Shown here: positions 25,087 through 31,944 of the stretch, in pieces | Layout of the letters: every line of letters begins with the position of its first letter | Position numbering within the stretch: the stretch's first letter is position 1 | NCBI RefSeq assembly: GCF_041904905.1 | Contig: NZ_JAYRMI010000044.1 | Coordinates: 1-31,944, forward strand | Length of the DNA stretch: 31,944 bases | Origin: Zoogloea sp041904905 | GTDB taxonomy: Bacteria > Pseudomonadota > Gammaproteobacteria > Burkholderiales > Rhodocyclaceae | Direction of reading: 5' to 3' | Translations under genes and position numbers: made by a program | The notes under the pieces: generated by a model | Databases searched by the model: none | Seen by the model: the letters and a program-made list of their open reading frames with translations, nothing else | What the model was told of the DNA's origin: nothing

Positions 25087-26886
25087 TTACTCGATGCGCG
25101 GCGCGGCGGGGGCGGGCAGCACGCGCTCGCTGGCGATCTTCCACTGGCCGTCGGTCTTCACCCATTCGAGCTGCTTGCGCACGGTGTCCTTGTACTGGGC
25201 GGCGCTGTAGTGCTGGGTGAAGCGCACGACGACCCGGTCGGCCTTGCTGCTGCGGGTGCTGAGCGTGTCGATGCGGATGCGCGGGGAGCTGGCGTGGGTG
25301 ACGCGCTCGCGCCGTTCGGCTTCCCAGGCGGCGGTGCTGCGGCCTTTGCCGGGCTGGAAGTCGGCGGTGTAGAGGGCCCGGTAGGCGTCGAAGTCGCCGG
25401 CGGTCCAGGCGGCGGTCCAGGCGTCGAGGCGGGCGCGGATGGCCGGGTCGACGCTGGGGGCGGCGTCGATCAGGTCCACCTGCGGGGGCGGCGGGGCTTC
25501 GAGCACCGGCATCGGCGCGGCGGCGAGGGCCGGCGACACGTAGCGGGTGCCGAGGAGTTCCGGGGCGATGGGCGACGGGCGGTAGCGGCTGCGCAGGGCG
25601 TCGCGCAGTTCGCCGGCGAGACCGAGGAGCTGGGCCTGGAGGGTGGTTTGCTGGGCGCGGTTTTCGATGAGGTTGCGCTGGGCGTCGAACAGATCGCCCT
25701 GGGCGATGGAGAGGTCGTTGAGGGAGCGCCGGCCGGCTTCGAAGTGCAGCTCGTAGGCGCCGGCCACCCGCTGGGCGGCGGTGACCCGTTGTTCGAGCTG
25801 GGTGGCGATGCTGCGGGCTTCGGTGTACTGGCGATAAAGATCCGTGATGTCCTTGGAGACCTTGAGCATCAGGTCGTCGGCGTCGGCCCGGGCGGCCTGG
25901 TGGCGCTCGACGGCTTCGGTGTGGCGGCCGACGTTCTTGCCGCCGAGGGGGATGTCGAGGTTCACGCCGAGCTGGGCGGCGCGCTGGGTGTCGGCGGTGG
26001 GGACGGGGATGGTGGTGTTGTCGAGGCGCTTGCTGTAGGACAGATCCACCGACGGGAAGAACAGTCCGCGGGCGGCGCCCACGTCGGCCTGACGGGCGGC
26101 GGCGCGCTGGAGGGCGGCGCGCAGGCGCGGGTTGCGCTCGTGGATGCGTTCGACGAGGGCCTCCACCGGGTCGGTGTCGGTGGGGGCCGGGGCCGGGAGG
26201 ATGGACGGGGCGACCAGGGATTCGGGCGCCTGGCCGGTGAGCAGGCGGTAGCGGTATTCGGCGGTGCCGAGCTGGGCGCGGAGCTGGCCGAGCAGGGTGC
26301 GGTTCTGGATCAGGCGTACGCGCATCAGGTCGAGTTCGGAGGAGGCGATGCGGCCGGCGTCCACCCGGTGGGCGACGCTGGCTTCGACCCGTTCCTGGCT
26401 GGCGATGGTGGCCTGCAGGCTGTCGATGAGCTGGCGCAGGCGCACCACGTCGCTGTAGTTCTCGGTGATCTCGTAGGCGACCTGTTCGAGCACCGTGTCC
26501 AGGTCGGCGTCGGCGGCGTCGCGGGTGAAGCCGGCGGCGCGCAGCCGGTTGGTGTCGGTGGCGCCGTTGAAGACGTTCCAGCGCAGGGTGGCGTCGGTGC
26601 GCCTGACGTTGCGGTCGATGGGATTGCCGAGGGTTTCGTCGCGGGAATCCGAGTTGCGGTAGGCCAGCCCCAGGCTGGGCAGGAAGTCGGAGCGCACCTG
26701 CACGATCTGGGCTTCGGCGGCGCGCAGCAGGGCCTGGGCGGAGCGCACGCTGGGCTGCTGGAGGAGGACCTTGTCCACCACCGCCGGCAGCGGTTCGGCG
26801 TGGGCGAGGCCGGCGGCGAGGCTCAGGCCGAGGGCGGCGAGGTGCGTGGAGAGGCGGGCGGGGCGGGCGTTCGGTTTCGGGCTCAT
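25087..26886 (-). CDS. TolC-family type I secretion outer membrane protein with NTF2-like C-terminal domain
   Basis: 599 aa, about 150 longer than usual TolC proteins. A signal peptide spans about 1-30 (THLAALGLSLAAGLAHA). Two outer-membrane-efflux repeats cover about 32-440 (VVDKVLLQQPSVRSAQALLR; QLGVNLDIPLGGKNVGRHTE; AYELHFEAGRRSLNDLSIAQ). Residues about 479-599 form an NTF2-like domain of the Cds6/SnoaL-related type (AAWTAGDFDAYRALYTADFQ; VRFTQHYSAAQYKDTVRKQL; ASERVLPA), joined by a Pro-rich linker. The C-terminal part would sit in the periplasm. ATG 26886 overlaps the adaptor stop (TGATG), implying coupled translation. It is the third gene of the type I secretion operon. The extra domain's role is unknown; binding to cargo or cell wall is possible. 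Confidence 0.92.
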   Translation of the reverse strand: MSPKPNARPARLSTHLAALGLSLAAGLAHAEPLPAVVDKVLLQQPSVRSAQALLRAAEAQIVQVRSDFLPSLGLAYRNSDSRDETLGNPIDRNVRRTDATLRWNVFNGATDTNRLRAAGFTRDAADADLDTVLEQVAYEITENYSDVVRLRQLIDSLQATIASQERVEASVAHRVDAGRIASSELDLMRVRLIQNRTLLGQLRAQLGTAEYRYRLLTGQAPESLVAPSILPAPAPTDTDPVEALVERIHERNPRLRAALQRAAARQADVGAARGLFFPSVDLSYSKRLDNTTIPVPTADTQRAAQLGVNLDIPLGGKNVGRHTEAVERHQAARADADDLMLKVSKDITDLYRQYTEARSIATQLEQRVTAAQRVAGAYELHFEAGRRSLNDLSIAQGDLFDAQRNLIENRAQQTTLQAQLLGLAGELRDALRSRYRPSPIAPELLGTRYVSPALAAAPMPVLEAPPPPQVDLIDAAPSVDPAIRARLDAWTAAWTAGDFDAYRALYTADFQPGKGRSTAAWEAERRERVTHASSPRIRIDTLSTRSSKADRVVVRFTQHYSAAQYKDTVRKQLEWVKTDGQWKIASERVLPAPAAPRIE

Positions 26887-28223
26887 CAGCGTTCGCGCAG
26901 GGATTTGTCGAGGGTCTTGACGATGGGTTTTAGCATGTACTCCATCATCGTGCGCTTTCCGGTCTGGATGCTGGCGTCGGCGGCCATGCCGGGGGAGATG
27001 CTGAGGTGCTCGGAGGGGTCGCCCAGGTAGTTCTTTTCGGCCTCGAGGAGCACCTCGAAGAAGGTTTCCTTCTTCTCGCCATCCACCACCGCGTCGGCGC
27101 CCACCCGCACGACCTTGCCCGGCAGGGAGCCGAAGATCGACGAGTCGTAGGCGCTGATGCGGATGCGGGCATCCTGGCCGGGCTTGAGGAAGGCGATGTC
27201 GGAGGGCTTGACCTTGGCGGTGATGAGCAGGCGGTCTTCGGCGGGCACGACTTCCATGATGGTCTCGCCGGCCTTCACCACGCCGCCGACGGTGTTGACG
27301 AGCAGGCGATTGACCACGCCGTCCATCGGGGCGCGCATCTCGCGGCGGGCCACCCGGTCGTTGCGGCCGGTGAGTTGCTCGGCGAGCTGGGCGGCGCGCA
27401 GTTCGGCTTCGGATTTCTCCTTGCTGATTTCGGACAGGAAGCGGGCGCGGGTTTCCGACAGCCGGGCCTGGGCTTCGCCCACCGCGGCCTGGATGCGGCT
27501 GATGGCGATGCGGGTGGTCTCCAGTTCGCCTTTCTGGCTGGAGTAGCGCTGCTGGGCAGCGAGCAGGTCGGCCTTGGCGCCGGCGCCGTTGGCGGAGAGG
27601 CGCTCCTCGATCGCCAGGGCTTCCCGGGCCGGGCCGATGGATTCGCCGATGGCCTGGTGGCGGGCGCGGGCTTCGGCCAGCTCCTGCTGGCGCTGGGCGA
27701 GCTGGCGGGAGAGGGTCTCGAGGGTGTTCTCGCGTTCCTGGCGGCGGCTCTGCCACAGGTTGCGCTGCTCGCGGACGAGGTCGGGGGCGTTCTTCTCGAG
27801 TTCGGGCGGGAAGCCCGGCACCGCGTTGCGGGCTTCGGCGTCGAGGCGGGCGATGGCTGCCTGGGCGCCCCACAGGCCTTGCTGGGCTTCGCCCTGTTCG
27901 GCGTTGAACTGGAGGTTCTGGACGATGGCGAGCACGTCGCCCTTCTTGACCACCGCGCCTTCGCGCACGTTGAGGGCCTGGAGGATGCCGCCTTCCATGC
28001 TCTGGATCTGCTGCAGGCGGCTGGAGGGCACCACCGCGCCGACGGCGTTCACCGAGATGTCGAGGGGGGCGAAGCTCATCCACCCGAACAGCAGCGCGAA
28101 GAACACGGCGGTGGTGCCGAGCAGGATCATCACCGCCTTGCGGGGGCCGCGGTCGAAATCCGGGTGGCTGCTGAGGGGTTCGGCCTCGAGGCGGGGCTGG
28201 GCGGACTGGAAAGCGAGTTTCAT
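26886..28223 (-). CDS. HlyD-family type I secretion membrane fusion protein (LapC-like)
   Basis: 445 aa. A single N-terminal membrane segment at about 30-51 (VMILLGTTAVFFALLFGWMS) is followed by SVNAVGAVVPSSRLQQIQSM with EGGILQALNVREGAVVKKGD (HlyD lipoyl half). A long coiled-coil (about 150-300) comes next, then APMDGVVNRLLVNTVGGVVK and a C-terminal beta domain ending in GMAADASIQTGKRTMMEYML. This is the standard adaptor of RTX/LapA-type exporters, linking the ABC protein to the TolC channel. The start overlaps the ABC gene stop in ATGA (28220-28223). Confidence 0.95.
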   Translation of the reverse strand: MKLAFQSAQPRLEAEPLSSHPDFDRGPRKAVMILLGTTAVFFALLFGWMSFAPLDISVNAVGAVVPSSRLQQIQSMEGGILQALNVREGAVVKKGDVLAIVQNLQFNAEQGEAQQGLWGAQAAIARLDAEARNAVPGFPPELEKNAPDLVREQRNLWQSRRQERENTLETLSRQLAQRQQELAEARARHQAIGESIGPAREALAIEERLSANGAGAKADLLAAQQRYSSQKGELETTRIAISRIQAAVGEAQARLSETRARFLSEISKEKSEAELRAAQLAEQLTGRNDRVARREMRAPMDGVVNRLLVNTVGGVVKAGETIMEVVPAEDRLLITAKVKPSDIAFLKPGQDARIRISAYDSSIFGSLPGKVVRVGADAVVDGEKKETFFEVLLEAEKNYLGDPSEHLSISPGMAADASIQTGKRTMMEYMLKPIVKTLDKSLRER

Positions 28224-30367
28224 GCGGCAACCTCCCGCGGGGTGACCGGCGCCGGCCCGCCCTGCAGTTTGCGAAGGACTTCATTGCGGGGGCCGTCGAG
28301 GACGACCCGGCCCTGGTCGAGCACGACCAGCCGATCCACCAGCGGCAGCATGGCCGTGCGGTGGGTGACGAGGAGCATGGTGATGCCCTTGATGCTGCGC
28401 AGGTTCTCGATGAGGCGGGCCTCGGTGGCCGGGTCCATCATGCTGGAGGGCTCGTCCAGGAGCAGCATGCGTGGCCGCTGGACGAGGGCGCGGGCGATGG
28501 ACACCGCCTGGCGCTGGCCGCCGGAGAGGCGATCGCCCCGCTCGCCGACCTGGGTGCCCAGGCCATTGGGCATCTGGGCGAGGGTCTCGTCCAGGCACGA
28601 CAGGCGCAGGGCCTCGAGCATGTCGGCGTCGCTCACCTGGGCGCTGCCGAGCAGGATGTTTTCGCGGATGTCGCCGTGGAACAGCACCACGTCCTGGGGC
28701 ACGTAGCCCACCTGGCGGCGCAGGCTCTGGGGTTCGAGCTGATTCACGGCCATGCCGTCCACCATCACGGCGCCCTGGTCGGGCCCGTAGAGGTTGAGGA
28801 GCAGCTTGAACAGGGTGCTCTTGCCCGAGCCGATGCGGCCGATGAAGCCGACCTTCTCGCCCGGGCGGATGCTGAGGTTGAGGCCCTTGAGCAGCGGTGC
28901 CGAGTTGGGGTAGGCGAAGTGGGTGTCGCGGAAGTCGATGCGGCCCGACAGGCGCGGCAGGTGCAGGCTGTCGGTGGTCTCGTCGGTGGGCGCCTCCATG
29001 ATCTTGTCGAGGGCCTCGATGGCCTGGCGGGTCTGCTCGTAGCGCACCACCAGCGCGGCGATCTGGGTGGCCGGGGTGATGGCGCGGGTGGCGAGCATCG
29101 ACACGGCGATGAGCTGGCCCATGGTGAGATCGCCGGCGCTGATCATCAGCGCGCCGAACATCACGATCAGGATCGAATCCAGGTTGGTGACCAGCAACGA
29201 CATGTAGGTGCCGAAGGAGGTCCACTCGCGCATCTGCACCGAGTTCTCGGAGATCTTGACGGTCAGCATCTCCCACTGGCGGCGGGCCCAGGCTTCGGCG
29301 CCGAGGGTCTTGATGGTGTCGACGCCGTTCATTACCTCGAACAGGTGGGCGGTGCGCTGGGCCGACTCCTGCATGTTGGCGCCCAGGATGCGGGTGAGCG
29401 GCTTGCGGATCATGAACGACACGAAGATCGTCACCGGGATGAGCAGTAGCGGCACCAGCACCAGCCAGTGGCCGATGATCCCGATCAGCACCAGGAAGAA
29501 GATCATGAAGGGCACGTCGCCCAGCACCGTGAGGGTGGACGAGGTGACGAACTCACGCACCGATTCGAAATCCCGCACGATGTTGGCGAGCACCCCGCCG
29601 GAGGCCGGCCGGGCCGCGGCGCGCAGGCGCAGGGCCTGGGCGAACACGTGGGACGACATGGCCACGTCGGCCTTGCGGGCGGCCGATTCCAGCAGGTAGC
29701 TGCGCAGCATCTTGATGACCAGGTCGAACAGGGCCACCACCACCACCGCGCCGGTGAGCACCCACAGGCTGTCCAGGGCGTTGTTGGGCACCACCCGGTC
29801 GTAGACCGACATCGTGTAGAACGGGATCACCGCCGCGAAGATGTTGGTCAGCACGGTGGCCAGCAGCGCCCAGCCGTAGATCGGCTTGTTGGCCAGCAAG
29901 GTGTCCCAGAACCAGCGGCGCGGGCGGGGCAGGTGGTAGAGCAGGCTGCGGGTGTCGAAGAACACCATCGGCCGCACGAAGTAGGCGACGCCCGGGTGCT
30001 CGGCCACCACCTGCTCGAGCCCCAGCTTCACGGTGCCCTGGATGCCGGCCTGGACGCATTCGAAGCTGTCGCCGTCGCGCCGCAGCAGGATCAGCGGGTC
30101 GCCCCCGTCGGCGCCGAACACCAGCGCCGGCAGCTCGGAAGGCTTGAACTCCGGCACGCCCCTCTTCGCCCGGCTCAGGGACAGCCCACCCCGCCGGGCG
30201 CATTCGTGCATCTGCACCTCGTCGATACGGCCATCCACCACCGGCGTGTCGGCCAGCAACTGCATCGGGTCGGCGCGCTTCCCGAAAAAGTGGGCCAGAA
30301 ACTGCAGCTGGTCGATGACCCCGTCGACCGAAGCGAGGCCAGGTGTAGAGGAAGGGGATTCGCGCAT
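28220..30367 (-). CDS. Type I secretion ABC exporter with degenerate C39 domain (LapB-like)
   Basis: 715 aa from ATG 30367. The N-terminal 1-140 is a C39-peptidase-like domain that lacks the catalytic Cys near its start, as in RTX/LapB exporters that recognise but do not cut cargo. TM segments lie at about 165-430. The nucleotide-binding domain has Walker A GRIGSGKST (510-518), signature LSGGQRQ (614-620) and Walker B MLLLDEPSS (634-642). A 40-codon upstream extension to 30487 is proline/arginine-rich with no support. A weak SD GAGAA lies 8 bases before the chosen ATG. First gene of a coupled three-gene operon, divergent from the large secreted protein at 31160, its probable cargo. Confidence 0.95.
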   Translation of the reverse strand: MRESPSSTPGLASVDGVIDQLQFLAHFFGKRADPMQLLADTPVVDGRIDEVQMHECARRGGLSLSRAKRGVPEFKPSELPALVFGADGGDPLILLRRDGDSFECVQAGIQGTVKLGLEQVVAEHPGVAYFVRPMVFFDTRSLLYHLPRPRRWFWDTLLANKPIYGWALLATVLTNIFAAVIPFYTMSVYDRVVPNNALDSLWVLTGAVVVVALFDLVIKMLRSYLLESAARKADVAMSSHVFAQALRLRAAARPASGGVLANIVRDFESVREFVTSSTLTVLGDVPFMIFFLVLIGIIGHWLVLVPLLLIPVTIFVSFMIRKPLTRILGANMQESAQRTAHLFEVMNGVDTIKTLGAEAWARRQWEMLTVKISENSVQMREWTSFGTYMSLLVTNLDSILIVMFGALMISAGDLTMGQLIAVSMLATRAITPATQIAALVVRYEQTRQAIEALDKIMEAPTDETTDSLHLPRLSGRIDFRDTHFAYPNSAPLLKGLNLSIRPGEKVGFIGRIGSGKSTLFKLLLNLYGPDQGAVMVDGMAVNQLEPQSLRRQVGYVPQDVVLFHGDIRENILLGSAQVSDADMLEALRLSCLDETLAQMPNGLGTQVGERGDRLSGGQRQAVSIARALVQRPRMLLLDEPSSMMDPATEARLIENLRSIKGITMLLVTHRTAMLPLVDRLVVLDQGRVVLDGPRNEVLRKLQGGPAPVTPREVAA

Positions 30368-30530
30368 GGGCAGGGTTCTCAGATAGGCGTTCGGGGCTGC
30401 CGTCGGCGGCGGCGGAGGCCATGCCGGCCGGGGCTGGAGCGGCAGGCGCTCCGTGGGTTGCGGGCGGCCATTCCGGCGGCGCGGCAACGGTCAGGGGGCG
30501 ATGGTGCCACAAGCTCGCATATGGCAAATG

Positions 30531-30559
30531 TTAAAAAGTCACGAGTATTCGTTTTGCAA
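30531..30559 (-). promoter_or_regulatory. Weak promoter candidate for the type I secretion operon
   Basis: On the minus strand TTGCAA (30559-30554), 17 bases, TTTTAA (30536-30531). Each hexamer matches consensus at about four bases. No sigma-54 pair with correct spacing was found on this side. Confidence 0.3.
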
Positions 30560-30569
30560 AATTCACCAC

Positions 30570-30588
30570 AATTTGTTTGTGACAAATT
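30570..30588. promoter_or_regulatory. Palindromic operator candidate
   Basis: AATTTGT-TTGTG-ACAAATT: 7-bp perfect arms, 5-base spacer, about ten bases upstream of the weak -35 of the exporter operon. The plus strand also reads TGTGA-N6-TCATG (30579-30594), close to a CRP/FNR-family site. Confidence 0.5.
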
Positions 30589-30679
30589 TCATGTTACCTG
30601 TCGTCAGGCTTGGAGGGTTATTAACCGATTTTGACGGTTTGTTTGTTTGTGCGAGGTCGCTGTGCGGTCGTGTCGAATC

Positions 30680-30700
30680 ATATGAATAAAAATTTCATAT
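30680..30700. repeat. 21-bp AT-rich palindrome
   Basis: ATATGAA (30680-30686), TAAAAAT, TTCATAT (30694-30700). Perfect 7-bp arms in the intergenic region; size suits a dimeric regulator, identity unknown. Confidence 0.45.
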
Positions 30701-30748
30701 TGGGTGAGGCTACGCCGATTGATTGGTCTTAATGCGTGGAATAGTTCA

Positions 30749-30761
30749 TGTCGGGATTTTT
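30749..30761 (+). promoter_or_regulatory. Partial copy of the 17-bp element
   Basis: TGTCGGGATTTTT is identical over 13 bases to the start of the full copy at 30939-30955, 190 bases further from the adhesin promoter. The ACA end is replaced by CAG, so it is a partial match. Confidence 0.4.
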
Positions 30762-30938
30762 CAGCCATTTTTTGCCCTTGATTCCCGGCGCCAAGGTGTG
30801 CTCCAGTCCGGTTCGTGGCGATCAAAATATGGGCAAAAATCCTTTTAACTCAGCTTGTTGTGGTGTGTTTTGGCAGGGGGCACAGAGTTTAATGGAGGTT
30901 GCGTCGGGTTTCCTGCGACGCTTTCTTTCAACCCCGTC

Positions 30939-30955
30939 TGTCGGGATTTTTTACA
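30939..30955 (+). promoter_or_regulatory. Shared 17-bp upstream element (adhesin copy)
   Basis: TGTCGGGATTTTTTACA, 107 bases upstream of the -24 box at 31063 and centred near -142. It matches copy B at 14/17 and copy A at 13/17, in the same orientation relative to its promoter. The TGT...ACA ends give a dyad suited to a dimeric Fis-type HTH activator. Confidence 0.6.
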
Positions 30956-31062
30956 GGGCTTAGTGGTTTGTGATTTTTTGCAGACATAAAAATGGCGGGC
31001 GGATTCGATAAGTTATTGAGATGAACAGTATTTGGTGTTTTTGACAATTTACAAGGGTGGGG

Positions 31063-31078
31063 TGGCCCGTAAATTGCA
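31063..31078 (+). promoter_or_regulatory. Sigma-54 (-24/-12) promoter of the large secreted protein
   Basis: TGGCCCG (31063-31069), TAAA, TTGCA (31074-31078): exact GG-N10-GC spacing, 6/7 match to TGGCACG and perfect TTGCW. Start predicted near 31089, leaving a 71-base leader. The promoter overlaps a perfect 8-bp inverted repeat, CAATTTAC (31045-31052) and GTAAATTG (31069-31076), which could be a site for a competing regulator. A TTGACA at 31041-31046 has no -10 at 17 bases. Confidence 0.8.
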
Positions 31079-31159
31079 GTTTGATCCCCGATTTTCTCGA
31101 CTCGTCGTAGGCCAGTTCCGGCTTCGGCGGCATCCAAAACAGAAAAGTGGAGATCGTTC

Positions 31160-31944
31160 ATGTCAAATACGAGTTACGTAACCAGCGTTACCGTCTGCGA
31201 AGACACCACCCAGAATTTCGAGTTGTTCGACCTGCTCAAGCAGGCAGACCCCGCGTACGCCGCGACCGATCCCGCCAAGATCAAGCTCTACGTCTACGAC
31301 GGCGCCAAGTGGGTGCTATCCACTGCGGGCTTCTTCACCGCCGTTGATCTGGACACCCTGACCCTCAACGCCGCCGCGATCCCGAACTTCAACGGCGCCA
31401 AGCTCGTTCGCGTGCTGGGCTACGACAGCACCGGTAACACCTTCACCCTCGACGTGAACGTCACCGTCACGCCGGTGAACGACGCCCCCTCCGGCGCCGA
31501 CGAGGCTGTGTCGGTTGCCAACGGCGACACCTACGTGCTGGGCCTCGCCGACTTCGGCTTCTCCGATCTGATCGATGGTCACGCCTTCAAGTCCGTGGTG
31601 GTTTCGGCGGTTCCCGCCGGTGGCACGCTGCTCCTGAACGGCGTTGCGGTCACCGCCGGGCAGGAAATCCTGGCCTCCGACATCGAGGCCGGCAAGCTCA
31701 CCTTCGTCGCCCCGGCTGCTGTTGGCGGCGATTTCGGCTTCTCGTTCCAGGTGCGCGATACCGGCGGCGTGGACGTCGGCTGCGGCAGCGTCGACCTGGA
31801 CCCGACCCCCAACACCATCACCTTCACCGTGCCGTCCCCCGGTCTCGCCACCCTGGGCGACAAAGTGTGGCTCGACACCAACGCCAACGGCGTGCAGGAC
31901 GCCGGTGAAGCCGGCATCGCCGGGGTCACCGTGGTGCTCAAGGA
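31160..31944 (+). CDS. Large type-I-secreted adhesin-like protein, N-terminal fragment
   Basis: 261 codons are visible and the frame is open at the window edge. GTGGAG lies 6 bases before ATG 31160. There is no signal peptide, as expected for type I cargo whose signal is C-terminal. Residues 1-105 (SNTSYVTSVTVCEDTTQNFE on) are beta-like and unassigned. Residues about 105-225 form a cadherin-like/VCBS-type repeat (VTVTPVNDAPSGADEA; ADFGFSDLIDG; LDPTPNTITFTV). From about 229 an SdrD-B/Cna-B-like domain begins (ATLGDKVWLDTNANGVQDAG, EAGIAGVTVVL) with a Ca-loop-like DTNANGVQDAGE. The N terminus does not resemble the LapA retention module. Its size and C terminus cannot be seen. It is divergent from a complete type I secretion operon and under a sigma-54 promoter. 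Confidence 0.88.
   Translation, partial: MSNTSYVTSVTVCEDTTQNFELFDLLKQADPAYAATDPAKIKLYVYDGAKWVLSTAGFFTAVDLDTLTLNAAAIPNFNGAKLVRVLGYDSTGNTFTLDVNVTVTPVNDAPSGADEAVSVANGDTYVLGLADFGFSDLIDGHAFKSVVVSAVPAGGTLLLNGVAVTAGQEILASDIEAGKLTFVAPAAVGGDFGFSFQVRDTGGVDVGCGSVDLDPTPNTITFTVPSPGLATLGDKVWLDTNANGVQDAGEAGIAGVTVVLK

Larger units (their letters stand above)
30368..31159. other. Long divergent regulatory region, type I operon / large adhesin
   Basis: 792 bases with no supportable gene. 30368-30500 is GC-rich leader. 30515-31060 is much richer in A+T than its surroundings. It holds a weak promoter candidate toward the exporter (30531-30559), two AT-rich palindromes (30570-30588, 30680-30700), two copies of a TGTCGGGATTTTT motif, and a sigma-54 promoter toward the adhesin (31063-31078). 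Short open frames here (for example 30748-30963) lack SD sites. Confidence 0.7.

Noticed and set aside
30368..30487. N-terminal extension of the ABC exporter to 30487
   Set aside because: The 40 extra residues are Pro/Arg-rich and unlike LapB-type N termini; ATG 30367 gives the expected domain start.
30495..30509. Possible sigma-54 box for the type I exporter operon (TGGCACC on minus)
   Set aside because: The -24 half is good, but at the -12 position the sequence is CCCC instead of TTGC, so the essential GC is missing.
30529..30545. Degenerate copy of the 17-bp element toward the exporter operon (GTGACTTTTTAACA on minus)
   Set aside because: Only about half the positions match without gaps, and it lies about 20 bases from the failed -24 box, unlike the 63-107 base spacing of the real copies.
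30748..30963. 71-codon open frame in the adhesin upstream region
   Set aside because: No SD; contains the full regulatory element near its end; composition follows the AT-rich spacer rather than the coding style of the genome.
31160..31944. LapG-type cleavage site in the large secreted protein
   Set aside because: A PAAV at about residues 185-188 fits a loose motif, but it lies inside the cadherin-like repeat and the N terminus does not resemble the LapA retention module.

Overview
The window comes from a GC-rich Gram-negative bacterium, most likely a betaproteobacterium of the Rhodocyclales/Zoogloea-Azoarcus-Thauera kind. This rests on gene content: a pcm - rhodanese - tolC run, UbiD, RND efflux, and three proteins with PEP-CTERM (exosortase) sorting tails. 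The taxonomy is inference. No tRNA, rRNA, IS element or CRISPR array was seen.

Layout. 1-294: the 5' end of thiC (minus strand) behind a TPP riboswitch. 424-1989: an exported alpha-carbonic anhydrase fused to an adhesin-E-like domain, with a clear terminator. 2008-8522 (minus): a MocR-type regulator, a family-3 solute-binding protein, a luciferase-like monooxygenase and a large hybrid histidine kinase, all in one direction. 8674-9123: a small secreted protein divergent from the MocR gene. 9133-11058 (minus): an exported Fe-type superoxide dismutase followed by a polysaccharide pyruvyl transferase-like protein. 11371-18838 (plus): a TetR regulator, RND adaptor and RND pump with overlapping or touching genes, then pcm, rhodanese and a TolC-family channel ending in a strong terminator. 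18856-20178 (minus): an exported TPR protein.

20285-31944 is a surface/matrix region. Three PEP-CTERM proteins (20285-21373, 23282-23938, 24182-24928) lie around ubiD (21701-23179). A three-gene type I secretion operon (ABC exporter, HlyD-type adaptor, TolC with an NTF2-like tail) occupies 30367-25087. A large secreted protein starts divergently at 31160 and runs off the window. Its visible 261 residues show a cadherin-like repeat and the start of an SdrD-B-like domain, so it is the probable cargo of the secretion operon.

The most striking signal is regulatory. Two of the PEP-CTERM genes and the large secreted protein each have a sigma-54 type -24/-12 promoter (two strong, one weaker). Each also has a 17-bp element, TGTCG-N4-TTTTTACA in consensus, 63-107 bp upstream in the same orientation. 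This suggests one sigma-54/enhancer-binding-protein regulon that switches on exosortase-sorted proteins together with a type-I-secreted adhesin. Sigma-54 control of PEP-CTERM genes (PrsK/PrsR) is, as far as I recall, described in floc-forming bacteria. The shared element and its extension to a type I adhesin are read from this sequence and could not be checked against databases.
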